A DNA stretch of 64,000 nucleotides. Source: Sphingomonas sp. PP-CE-1G-424 (GTDB lineage Bacteria > Pseudomonadota > Alphaproteobacteria > Sphingomonadales > Sphingomonadaceae). The notes beneath the pieces are model-generated. The model had not been told where the DNA came from. It made no database searches and worked only from the letters and a program-made list of their open reading frames with translations. The stretch lies in NCBI RefSeq assembly GCF_004341085.1, contig NZ_SLXW01000001.1, positions 496,001-560,000 on the forward strand, read 5' to 3'. Both the position numbers and the translations under genes were made by a program. Of this stretch, positions 56,909 through 64,000 are shown one piece after another (position 1 is the first letter of the stretch; the number at the start of each line of letters is the position of its first letter).

Positions 56909-58117
56909 ATGCAGACCGCCGCGAACCTCATGCCTATTCCCGGGCACATCGACCCCGTGCCCGTTCCCCGCAGCTTCGTGCCGCGCAGCGATGGACGGAT
57001 CGACCTGCTCGGGCTCTCGCTAGCCGATCTGCGGATGGCGCTGGAGACGTCGCAACTCGAGGAAAAGCAGGCCAAGCTGCGCGCCAAGCAGCTGTGGCAC
57101 TGGATCTACAATCGCGGCGCGACCGAGTTCTCGGCGATGACCGATATCTCGAAGACGATGCACCCGTGGCTGGAGCAGCGCTTCGTGATCAGCCGGCCGA
57201 ACGTGGTCGAGGCTCAAGTGTCGACCGACGGCACGCGGAAGTGGCTGCTGCGGTCGGACGATGCGCAGGATTACGAGATGGTGTTCATCCCCGACGCGGA
57301 TCGCGGCACGTTGTGCGTGTCGAGCCAGGTCGGTTGCACGCTCAACTGCACCTTCTGCCACACCGGCACGATGCGGCTGGTGCGCAATTTGACGCCCGCC
57401 GAGATCGTCGGGCAGGTGATGCTTGCACGCGATTCGCTGGGTGAATGGCCGAGCCAGCCCGAGGGCCGCATGCTCACCAACATCGTGATGATGGGGATGG
57501 GCGAGCCGCTGTATAATTTCGAGAATGTCCGCGATGCGTTGAAGCTGGTGATGGACGGCGCGGGCCTCGCGCTCAGCCGCCGTCGGATCACGTTGTCGAC
57601 GTCGGGCGTGGTGCCGATGATGGCGCGTGCGGGGGCGGAGATCGGCGTGAACCTGGCGGTGTCGCTGCATGCGGTGACCAAGGAAGTGCGCGACGAGATC
57701 GTCCCGCTCAACCGCAAATACGGCATCGAGGAATTGCTGCAGGCGTGTGCGGACTATCCGGGCACGAACAACGCGCGCCGCATCACGTTTGAATATGTGA
57801 TGCTGAAGGACAAGAACGACTCCGACGACGATGCGCGCGAACTCGTGCGGTTGCTGCGGAAATACGAGCTGCCGGCGAAGGTGAACCTCATTCCGTTCAA
57901 CCCCTGGCCGGGTGCGCAATACGAGTGCTCGACGCCCGAGCGGATCAAGTCGTTCTCCAGCATCGTGTTCGGCGCGGGGATTTCGGCACCGGTGCGGACG
58001 CCGCGCGGGCGCGACATCGATGCGGCGTGCGGGCAGCTGAAGACCGCGTCGGAGAAGAAGAGCCGCGCGCAGATCGATCGTGAGGCCGCTGCCGAGGCTG
58101 ATGCCGCCTTTGTCTGA
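56909..58117 (+). CDS. rlmN: 23S rRNA (adenine(2503)-C(2))-methyltransferase RlmN
   Basis: This 402-residue radical SAM enzyme has the N-terminal RNA-binding part ([21 protein letters not shown]), the cluster motif [11 protein letters not shown] (C-x3-C-x2-C), [13 protein letters not shown] and NLAVSLHA. The methyl-carrier cysteine is near the C-terminus ([15 protein letters not shown]). It methylates A2503 of 23S rRNA and A37 of some tRNAs. The TauE-like gene overlaps its 3' end. Confidence 0.96.
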   Translation: MQTAANLMPIPGHIDPVPVPRSFVPRSDGRIDLLGLSLADLRMALETSQLEEKQAKLRAKQLWHWIYNRGATEFSAMTDISKTMHPWLEQRFVISRPNVVEAQVSTDGTRKWLLRSDDAQDYEMVFIPDADRGTLCVSSQVGCTLNCTFCHTGTMRLVRNLTPAEIVGQVMLARDSLGEWPSQPEGRMLTNIVMMGMGEPLYNFENVRDALKLVMDGAGLALSRRRITLSTSGVVPMMARAGAEIGVNLAVSLHAVTKEVRDEIVPLNRKYGIEELLQACADYPGTNNARRITFEYVMLKDKNDSDDDARELVRLLRKYELPAKVNLIPFNPWPGAQYECSTPERIKSFSSIVFGAGISAPVRTPRGRDIDAACGQLKTASEKKSRAQIDREAAAEADAAFV

Positions 58118-58868
58118 TCTCGGTTCGCTGGGATTGGCGGCGGGGGCGGGAATGCTGGGCGGCGCGATGAACGCGCTGGCGGGCGGTGGCAGCTTCGCGA
58201 CGATGCCGTCGCTGATCGCGCTCGGCCTGCCCTCGCCGATCGCCAACGCGACCAGCAACGTCGCGGTACAGCCGGCGGCGATGGCGAGCGCGTGGGCGTA
58301 TCGCAGCGATCTCGGGCCGGTTGGCGGCGTCGGTATCCGCACGCTGGCGGGGATCACGTTCGTCGGCGGGCTGGTCGGCAGCCTGCTGTTGTTCTTCACC
58401 CCGGCGACCGCGTTCGACGTGATCGTGCCTTGGCTTCTGCTGATGGCGACGCTCGCGATCGCGTTCGGCAAGCCCGCGTCGACCTGGCTGCACGCACGCG
58501 TCGCGATCGGGTCGCGCTCGCTGATCGCCGCGCAGACGTTGCTGGGGATCTATGGCGGCTATTTCGGGGGCGGCGTCGGGATGATGCTGACGGCGGCATG
58601 GGGATTGTTGGCCGGCGCCTCGCCCGCCAAGCTAGCCGCGCCGCGCACGCTGATGCTGGCGACCGCAAACGCCGCCGCGACGATCGTGTTCGCGGCGACC
58701 GGCATGGTCGCGTGGGCGCTGTGCCTGCCGATGATGGCGGGCGGCGTGGTCGGCGGGTATTTCGGCGCGCGGTTCGGACGGAAGCTGCCCGACGGGGTGA
58801 TTCGCGGGTGGACGCTGCTGGTGACGGCAACGACGACGGTGGTGTTTTTTTACCGAGCGTACGCCTGA
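58101..58868 (+). CDS. TauE/SafE family membrane protein
   Basis: From the ATG at 58101 (GAGG upstream) the protein has 255 residues and seven to eight helices. The family repeats are visible ([19 protein letters not shown] and [19 protein letters not shown]). Members export sulfite or organosulfur anions. The start overlaps rlmN by 17 bp. A GTG at 58080 would add seven residues. Confidence 0.87.
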   Translation: MPPLSDLGSLGLAAGAGMLGGAMNALAGGGSFATMPSLIALGLPSPIANATSNVAVQPAAMASAWAYRSDLGPVGGVGIRTLAGITFVGGLVGSLLLFFTPATAFDVIVPWLLLMATLAIAFGKPASTWLHARVAIGSRSLIAAQTLLGIYGGYFGGGVGMMLTAAWGLLAGASPAKLAAPRTLMLATANAAATIVFAATGMVAWALCLPMMAGGVVGGYFGARFGRKLPDGVIRGWTLLVTATTTVVFFYRAYA

Positions 58869-58877
58869 ACCACGATG

Positions 58878-58929
58878 TTTCCCCGCGAAGGCGGGGACCC
58901 AGTCTGGGCACCCGCCTTCGCGGGTGAAC
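58878..58929. repeat. Paired palindromic element (type B), copy 3
   Basis: CCCCGCGAAGGCGGGG and CCCGCCTTCGCGGG flank CCCAGTCTGGGC. It lies in the 74-bp gap between the convergent TauE-like and flavin reductase genes. Confidence 0.8.
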
Positions 58930-58942
58930 ACGCTTGCCTCGC

Positions 58943-59560
58943 TCAGCCCGGCCGGCGCATCTTGAAGAGCGCGTCTTCGGTGATCTCGAAGTAATCCGCA
59001 GGGCCGCCGCCGCGCAGGATCGGCTGCGCGCGGGCGGTCTGGTATACGCCGTCCTCCAGCATGCCGGCGTCGATGTGGATCGCGACCGCCTCGCCTAGCA
59101 CCAACCACTGGTCGAGTTCGCGGCCTTCCTTGGTTTCCAGGCGGATCAGCTGGGTGAGCTTGCACTCGAACTGCGCGCGCGACGCGGCAACCCGCGCCGG
59201 TTTCACCTTGGTCGACGCCGCCATCTCCAGCTTGGCGAGCGCGAACTCGTCGACGTCGGCTGCGACGTTGGCAGCCGTCGTGTTCATCGCCTCGCTCAGA
59301 TCGCGCGACACCAGGTTCCAGACGAACTCGCCGGTCGCCTCGATATTGGCGACGCTGTCCTTCCACCCCATCGACGAGAAGCCGATCAGCGGCGGGCTGT
59401 AGTTGAACAGGTTGAAGAATGAATAGGGCGCGAGGTTCGCGACGCCGTCCGCCGACAGCGTGCTGACCCAGCCGATCGGGCGCGGTGCGACGATCGCGTT
59501 CAGGGGATCGTGCGGCAGGCGATGGCCGTCCACGGGCTCGTAAGAATGCCATTCGGTCAT
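58943..59560 (-). CDS. Flavin reductase family protein (FMN-binding split barrel)
   Basis: From the ATG at 59560 the protein has 205 residues. Marks are RPIGWVSTLSADGVANLAPYSFFN, EFVWNLVSRDLSEAMN and FECKLTQLIRL. The family reduces FMN or serves as the reductase component of a monooxygenase. It is divergent from the cytochrome b gene, with 51 bp between starts. Confidence 0.92.
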   Translation of the reverse strand: MTEWHSYEPVDGHRLPHDPLNAIVAPRPIGWVSTLSADGVANLAPYSFFNLFNYSPPLIGFSSMGWKDSVANIEATGEFVWNLVSRDLSEAMNTTAANVAADVDEFALAKLEMAASTKVKPARVAASRAQFECKLTQLIRLETKEGRELDQWLVLGEAVAIHIDAGMLEDGVYQTARAQPILRGGGPADYFEITEDALFKMRRPG

Positions 59561-59611
59561 ACGCTTATCCCTGCTATGCAACGTTTCGACTGCCTAGAGC
59601 GAAGGTCGAGC

Positions 59612-60358
59612 ATGAACGATCCCCTACCCATCCCGATTATCAAGCGCCACAAACTGGCGACGCGCATCTGGCACTGGGTGACGGTGGTGACGATGTTCAT
59701 CATGATCGGCAGCGGGATCGGCATCCTCAAGGCGCATCCGCGGCTGTACTGGGGACGGTACGGCGCGAATTTCGACACCGCGTGGACGACGCTCGACCAG
59801 TGGCCGAGCTGGCTGGTGTCGCTGCTCAACCTGCTGACAATCCCGGCGAGCTACAACCTTGCCATTTCGCGGCGGTGGCATCTGTTGTTCGCGCTGGTGC
59901 TGGCCTTCGCGCTGCTCGGGTTCATGATCGTCAGCCTGGTCAACAAGCATTTCCAGCGCGATCTGCGCGTGCGCGCCGCCGAGCTTTCGCCGCGCGAAGT
60001 GGTGCATGACGTGAAGGAACATCTCGCCTTCCGCTTCCACGATCCCAAGCGGCCGGGCGCGTACAACATCCTCCAGAAGCTGTCGTACGTCGCGACGATC
60101 TTCGTGCTGATCCCGGTGATGATCCTGACCGGACTAACGATGTCGCCGGGAATGGATGCGGCATGGCCGTGGCTACTGGAGGTGTTCGGCGGGCGGCAAT
60201 CGGCGCGCTCGATCCACTTCATCGCCGCCACCGGGCTGGTGCTGTTCATTGTCGCGCATCTGGCGCTGGTGATCCTGGCGGGGACGTGGAACGAGGTGCG
60301 GTCGATGATTACCGGGCGCTGGCACGTGCCGAGGCATGTTGAGGAGGACGCGGCATGA
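59612..60358 (+). CDS. Cytochrome b-type membrane subunit (cytochrome b561/formate dehydrogenase gamma-like)
   Basis: This 248-residue protein has about four to five helices with paired histidines (RIWHWVTVVTMFIMIGSGIG, RWHLLFALVLAF, SIHFIAATGLVLFIVAHLALV) that would hold two b haems. It is translationally coupled (ATGA) to the molybdopterin oxidoreductase gene downstream and is its likely electron partner in the membrane. Confidence 0.9.
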   Translation: MNDPLPIPIIKRHKLATRIWHWVTVVTMFIMIGSGIGILKAHPRLYWGRYGANFDTAWTTLDQWPSWLVSLLNLLTIPASYNLAISRRWHLLFALVLAFALLGFMIVSLVNKHFQRDLRVRAAELSPREVVHDVKEHLAFRFHDPKRPGAYNILQKLSYVATIFVLIPVMILTGLTMSPGMDAAWPWLLEVFGGRQSARSIHFIAATGLVLFIVAHLALVILAGTWNEVRSMITGRWHVPRHVEEDAA

Positions 60359-61116
60359 GCACGATCATCACGCGCCGTGCGCTCGTCACCGGCGCCGCGG
60401 TCGGCGCGGGCGTTCTGCTGACCGGGTGCGACAAGATCGCCGCGAACCCCGAGGCACGGAAGATCCTGTTCATGGGCGAGGACATGAACCGCGGATTGCA
60501 GCGCGCGCTGACCAACCGCAACGCGCTGGCGCCCGAGTTCAGCCCTGCGCAGATGTCGCCGATCTTCCGCTCAAACGGCACGAGCAATCCGGGGACCGCG
60601 GACTATACCGCGATGGTCGTCAACAACTTCGCGGATTACCGGCTGAAGGTCGGCGGGCTGGTCGATAACCCGCTGTCGGTGTCGCTCCCGCAACTCCGCC
60701 AGATGCCGTCGCGGGCGCAGATCACGCGGCACGACTGCGTCGAGGGCTGGAGCGCGATCGGCAAATGGCAGGGGCCGAAGCTCGGCGCGCTGCTGACCGC
60801 CGCGAAGATCCGCGACACCGCACGCTATATCGTCTTCACCTGCGCCGACCTCTACCGCGGCGCGAACTATTACGAGTCGGTCGATCTGGTCGACGCGTTC
60901 CACCCGCAGACGATCCTGGCCTGGGCGCTCAACGACCAGGTGCTCGACGTCGCGCACGGCGCGCCCGTCCGGCTCAGGGTCGAACGCCAGCTCGGCTACA
61001 AGCACGCGAAATACGTCATGGCGATCGACGCGGTCGACAGCCTCGCGGGGATCGGCAAGGGCAAGGGCGGCTATTGGGAAGATAACGTAGATTATGACTG
61101 GTACGCGGGGATCTGA
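60355..61116 (+). CDS. Molybdopterin-dependent oxidoreductase (sulfite-oxidase fold), probable lipoprotein
   Basis: This 253-residue protein has twin Arg and a lipobox (TRRALVTGAAVGAG, LLTGC), so Tat export with lipid anchoring is likely. The Mo-cofactor cysteine is in RHDCVEGWS near residue 125, followed by DLYRGANYYESVD and ALNDQVLDVAHGAPVRL. This is the oxidoreductase molybdopterin domain without the C-terminal dimerisation domain of sulfite oxidase, as in YedY/MsrP. The substrate is unknown. The cytochrome b gene overlaps it by 4 bp. Confidence 0.9.
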   Translation: MSTIITRRALVTGAAVGAGVLLTGCDKIAANPEARKILFMGEDMNRGLQRALTNRNALAPEFSPAQMSPIFRSNGTSNPGTADYTAMVVNNFADYRLKVGGLVDNPLSVSLPQLRQMPSRAQITRHDCVEGWSAIGKWQGPKLGALLTAAKIRDTARYIVFTCADLYRGANYYESVDLVDAFHPQTILAWALNDQVLDVAHGAPVRLRVERQLGYKHAKYVMAIDAVDSLAGIGKGKGGYWEDNVDYDWYAGI

Positions 61117-61166
61117 CGCGCGCCGAGGGGTGGCGCATTTCCGTACCAGTCATTAGCTAACCCAGC

Positions 61167-62393
61167 ATGGCTCTTTTCGATCGTTTCCTGGCCCGGCAGG
61201 TTAAAACCGGCGAACTCACGCTCATCCATGCCAACGGCACCACGAAGCATTTCGGCAAGCCCGACCCCGCGTACAACCCCGTCACGATCCGATTGACCGA
61301 GCCTGGGGTCGCGGGGGCGATCATCCGCCACCCGGCGCTCGGCGCGGCGGAGGCGTTCATGGACGGGCGCCTGGTGATCGAACGCGGCGACATCCGCGAC
61401 CTGGTCAATCTGCTCAAGGGCAACAGCCCGTGGGAGCGTGGTGGTGGGCTCAATCCCTCGCTGCCGATCAAGCTGCTCGACAAGGTGGTGCACCGTGTCG
61501 ACCGCGTGAACATGGCGCGCCGGTCGAAGAAGAACGTCGCGCATCACTATGATCTGTCGGATCGGCTGTACGACCTGTTCCTCGATGCGGACCGGCAATA
61601 TTCCTGCGCGTACTTCACCGATCCCAGCAACAGCCTGGAGCAAGCGCAGTCGGACAAGAAGGCGCACATCGCCGCCAAGCTGGCGATTCAGCCGGGCATG
61701 CGCGTGCTCGACATCGGCTGCGGCTGGGGCGGGATGGCGCTGTACCTGCACGCCAAGACCGGCGCCGAAGTGCTCGGCGTGACGCTGAGCGAGGAGCAGC
61801 TGAAGGTCGCGCGGCGGCGGGCGCAGGAAGCAGGCGTCGCCGACAAGGTGAAGTTCGAGCTGATCGACTACCGCGCGCTGACGGGGAGTTTCGACCGGAT
61901 CGTCTCGGTCGGGATGTTCGAGCATGTCGGCCCGGCGCACTACAAGGCGTTCTTCCGCAAGTGCCGCGACCTGCTGACGGACGACGGCGTGATGCTGCTC
62001 CACACGATCGGCCGGATGGGCGGGCCTGGCGTCACCGACACCTTCACGACCAAGTATATTTTCCCGGGCGGGTATAATCCGGCGCTGTCGGAGATCGTGA
62101 AGGGGTATGAGGGGCTGCGGATGTTCCCGACCGATATCGAGGTGCTACGCGTCCATTACGCGCTGACGATCGACCAATGGTATGATCGGACGGTGGCGGC
62201 GAAGGATGCGATCGTCGGGCTGTACGACGAGCGGTTCTACCGGATGTGGACATTCTATCTGGCGGGCGCCGCGGCGGCGTTCCGGACCGGGGGGATGGTC
62301 AACTACCAGATCCAGTTGTCGAAGAGCCGGATGGCGCTGCCGATGACCCGCGACTACATGATCGAGGGCGAGCGGGCGTTGCGCGAGGGCTGA
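61167..62393 (+). CDS. cfa: Cyclopropane-fatty-acyl-phospholipid synthase
   Basis: This 408-residue enzyme has an N-terminal lipid-binding domain, YSCAYF in the active site, the SAM motif VLDIGCGWGGMAL near residue 180, GVTLSEEQ and a C-terminal catalytic part (MFEHVGPAHYKAFF). It adds a methylene bridge to unsaturated phospholipid acyl chains using SAM. It lies 50 bp after the molybdopterin gene on the same strand. Confidence 0.93.
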   Translation: MALFDRFLARQVKTGELTLIHANGTTKHFGKPDPAYNPVTIRLTEPGVAGAIIRHPALGAAEAFMDGRLVIERGDIRDLVNLLKGNSPWERGGGLNPSLPIKLLDKVVHRVDRVNMARRSKKNVAHHYDLSDRLYDLFLDADRQYSCAYFTDPSNSLEQAQSDKKAHIAAKLAIQPGMRVLDIGCGWGGMALYLHAKTGAEVLGVTLSEEQLKVARRRAQEAGVADKVKFELIDYRALTGSFDRIVSVGMFEHVGPAHYKAFFRKCRDLLTDDGVMLLHTIGRMGGPGVTDTFTTKYIFPGGYNPALSEIVKGYEGLRMFPTDIEVLRVHYALTIDQWYDRTVAAKDAIVGLYDERFYRMWTFYLAGAAAAFRTGGMVNYQIQLSKSRMALPMTRDYMIEGERALREG

Positions 62394-62399
62394 CCTGCC

Positions 62400-62504
62400 C
62401 CCCTCCCTGGAAGGGAGGGGCTGGGGGTGGGTCGGCCAGTTGGGGTGTGCGGCGCGCGCAAAATTGGCCTACCCACCCCTAACCCCTCCCTTTCAGGGAG
62501 GGGG
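62400..62504. repeat. Paired inverted palindromic element (type F), copy 2
   Basis: Left arm 62400-62432 and right arm 62471-62504 repeat the type F sequence of 56089-56196 with a few changes. It lies between the convergent cfa and EF-hand genes. Confidence 0.9.
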
Positions 62505-62516
62505 ATCGGTTGCGCT

Positions 62517-62906
62517 TTAACGCGGCCCCTGGATCTGCGCCTTCGCAGCCGCGCGTTCGTCGCCGCCGATCTTGCCGTCGTGGTTCGCGTCGTATTTCGC
62601 GAACGTCGCCGCGAGCAGCGCCTGTGCTTCGGCCTGCGTGACCTTGCCGTCCTTGTTCTTGTCCGCGCTCGTGAACCACAGGTCGGCGAGGCGCTTGGCA
62701 TGGACGGGATCGGGACGCCCTGCCCCGACCTTCATGTTGTCGATCCGTGCCAGCACTTCGGCGCGCGTAAGGACGCCGTCCTTGTTGGTATCCGATGCGG
62801 CGAATTCGGTCTTGAACTTGGCGGCGGCCGAGGCGCGCGTTTCCTGCGCGAGCGCCGGGGTTGCGAGACCGACAAGAACGAGAAGGGTGAGGCTTTGGCG
62901 TAGCAC
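62517..62906 (-). CDS. Secreted EF-hand protein
   Basis: From a GTG at 62906 (GGAG 10 nt upstream) the protein has 129 residues with a signal peptide (LTLLVLVGLATPALAQ). Three calcium-binding loops follow: DTNKDGVLTRAE, DKNKDGKVTQAE and DANHDGKIGGDE. It is probably a periplasmic calcium-binding protein with no other domain. No start ATG is available, so the start could differ by a few codons. Confidence 0.85.
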   Translation of the reverse strand: MLRQSLTLLVLVGLATPALAQETRASAAAKFKTEFAASDTNKDGVLTRAEVLARIDNMKVGAGRPDPVHAKRLADLWFTSADKNKDGKVTQAEAQALLAATFAKYDANHDGKIGGDERAAAKAQIQGPR

Positions 62907-63053
62907 GGTCGGGACACTCCATTGGATGTGCGGCGCGAATAGCGGGATTCGGTTGTACGCGCCATTAACGCGTGTCAGGCGTCCAGCGGTTGCGCGAACG
63001 CGCCTCAGCGCATAGGGGCGCGGGCATTGGATATTGCCCGAAGGATCCTGCCC

Positions 63054-64000
63054 GTGACCGATCAGAGCAACCCCGCCGGCGGCGCCGGAATCAACCGCGT
63101 CGTACTCGCCTATTCCGGTGGCCTGGACACGAGCGTGATCCTGAAATGGCTCCAGCAGACGTACAACTGCGAAGTCGTGACCTTCACCGCCGATCTCGGT
63201 CAGGGCGAGGAGCTCGAGCCGGCACGTGCCAAGGCCGAGATGATGGGCGTCAAGCCCGAGCACATCTTCGTCGACGATCTGCGCGAGGAATTCGTGCGCG
63301 ACTACGTGTTCCCGATGATGCGCTCGAACGCGCTGTACGAGGGGCTGTACCTTCTCGGCACCTCGATCGCGCGGCCGCTGATCGCCAAGCGCCAGATCGA
63401 GATCGCCAAGATGGTCGGCGCCGACGCGGTCAGCCACGGCGCGACTGGCAAGGGCAACGACCAGGTTCGCTTCGAGCTCGGCTATTACGCGCTGTCTCCC
63501 GACATCAAGGTGATCGCGCCGTGGCGCGAATGGGATCTTACCAGCCGCACCAAGCTGATCGAGTTCGCCGAGCAGCACCAGATCCCGGTCAGCAAGGACA
63601 AGCGCGGCGAGTCGCCGTTCTCGACCGATGCGAACATGCTCCACACCTCGTCCGAGGGTAAGGTACTCGAGAACCCGTGGGACGAGGTCCCCGACTATGT
63701 CTATTCGCGCACCGTGAACCCCGAGGACGCGCCCGATGTCCCCGAGTACATCACGGTCGATTTCGAGCGCGGCGACGGCGTCGCGATCAACGGCGAGGGC
63801 ATGAGCCCGGCGACGTTGCTGTCGACGCTCAACGAATACGGCCGCCGCCACGGCATCGGCCGTCTCGACCTCGTCGAGAACCGCTTCGTCGGCATGAAGA
63901 GCCGCGGCATGTACGAGACTCCCGGTGGCACGATCTATCAGCTCGCACACCGCGGCATCGAGCAGCTGACGCTCGATCGCGGCGCCGCGCATCTGAAGGA
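63054..64000 (+). CDS. argG: Argininosuccinate synthase, 3' end outside the window
   Basis: The GTG start at 63054 follows AAGGA. About 315 residues are visible of the usual 400. The ATP pyrophosphatase loop [10 protein letters not shown] is near residue 18, then [17 protein letters not shown] and [13 protein letters not shown]. These bind ATP, citrulline and aspartate for the penultimate step of arginine synthesis. The frame is open to the right edge. Confidence 0.97.
   Translation, partial: MTDQSNPAGGAGINRVVLAYSGGLDTSVILKWLQQTYNCEVVTFTADLGQGEELEPARAKAEMMGVKPEHIFVDDLREEFVRDYVFPMMRSNALYEGLYLLGTSIARPLIAKRQIEIAKMVGADAVSHGATGKGNDQVRFELGYYALSPDIKVIAPWREWDLTSRTKLIEFAEQHQIPVSKDKRGESPFSTDANMLHTSSEGKVLENPWDEVPDYVYSRTVNPEDAPDVPEYITVDFERGDGVAINGEGMSPATLLSTLNEYGRRHGIGRLDLVENRFVGMKSRGMYETPGGTIYQLAHRGIEQLTLDRGAAHLK

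Overview
The window reads as chromosome of a G+C-rich alphaproteobacterium, most probably a sphingomonad (Sphingomonas or a near relative). The reasons are the TonB-dependent receptors, the RegB/RegA pair, Coq4, the pirin/dioxygenase cluster, the bacteriophytochrome with a HisKA_2-type kinase, and dense palindromic intergenic repeats. No phage, insertion sequence or CRISPR array is visible. One tRNA gene, Ser(GGA), is present, with an AT-richer gene-poor stretch at its 3' side.

Layout. 1-11.5 kb is a sugar-acid/polysaccharide locus: two secreted tandem beta-helix (GH55/pectate-lyase-3-like) proteins, one fused to an SMP-30/gluconolactonase-like propeller, a small LuxR-HTH protein, GntP permease, a FadR-type GntR regulator, gluconokinase and a TonB receptor. 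12-13 kb holds a soluble chemoreceptor with its signalling tip at the N-terminus, behind degraded sequence. 13.1-21.1 kb, all on the minus strand, is a compact metal-handling run: COG0523 GTPase, WD40 protein, DUF1289 protein, NiCoT permease, a His-rich COG0523 GTPase, a TonB siderophore-type receptor and a PepSY membrane protein. The first five are joined by 4-bp start/stop overlaps, and a palindrome lies just upstream of the first gene. 22-26.6 kb carries tRNA-Ser, a cyclophilin, the pirin/FMN-reductase/DODA trio and an SPL-like radical SAM enzyme. 26.6-33.4 kb is a respiratory operon, cyoABCD-surf1-regB-regA.

33.6-46.3 kb is mostly transport and housekeeping: two MFS carriers, a bacteriophytochrome, an SBF-type carrier with adenine deaminase, DUF808, an S9 peptidase, a hypoxanthine-DNA glycosylase, DUF1993, DedA and DUF1488. 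46.4-54.4 kb is the replication cluster dnaN-recF-gyrB, interrupted by a vapBC-type module with a frameshifted toxin, coq4 and an OmpA/EF-hand protein. 54.5-64 kb has an outer-membrane beta-barrel, a histidine phosphatase, a small secreted protein, rlmN, a TauE-like permease, a flavin reductase, a cytochrome b/molybdopterin oxidoreductase pair, a cyclopropane fatty acid synthase, an EF-hand protein and the 5' part of argG.

The most notable points are the seven-gene metal run, the gluconate/beta-helix locus, and a family of paired inverted palindromes. Those palindromes sit mostly in intergenic gaps, but two copies lie inside open reading frames (recF and the signal-peptide region of a small secreted protein) without breaking the frame.
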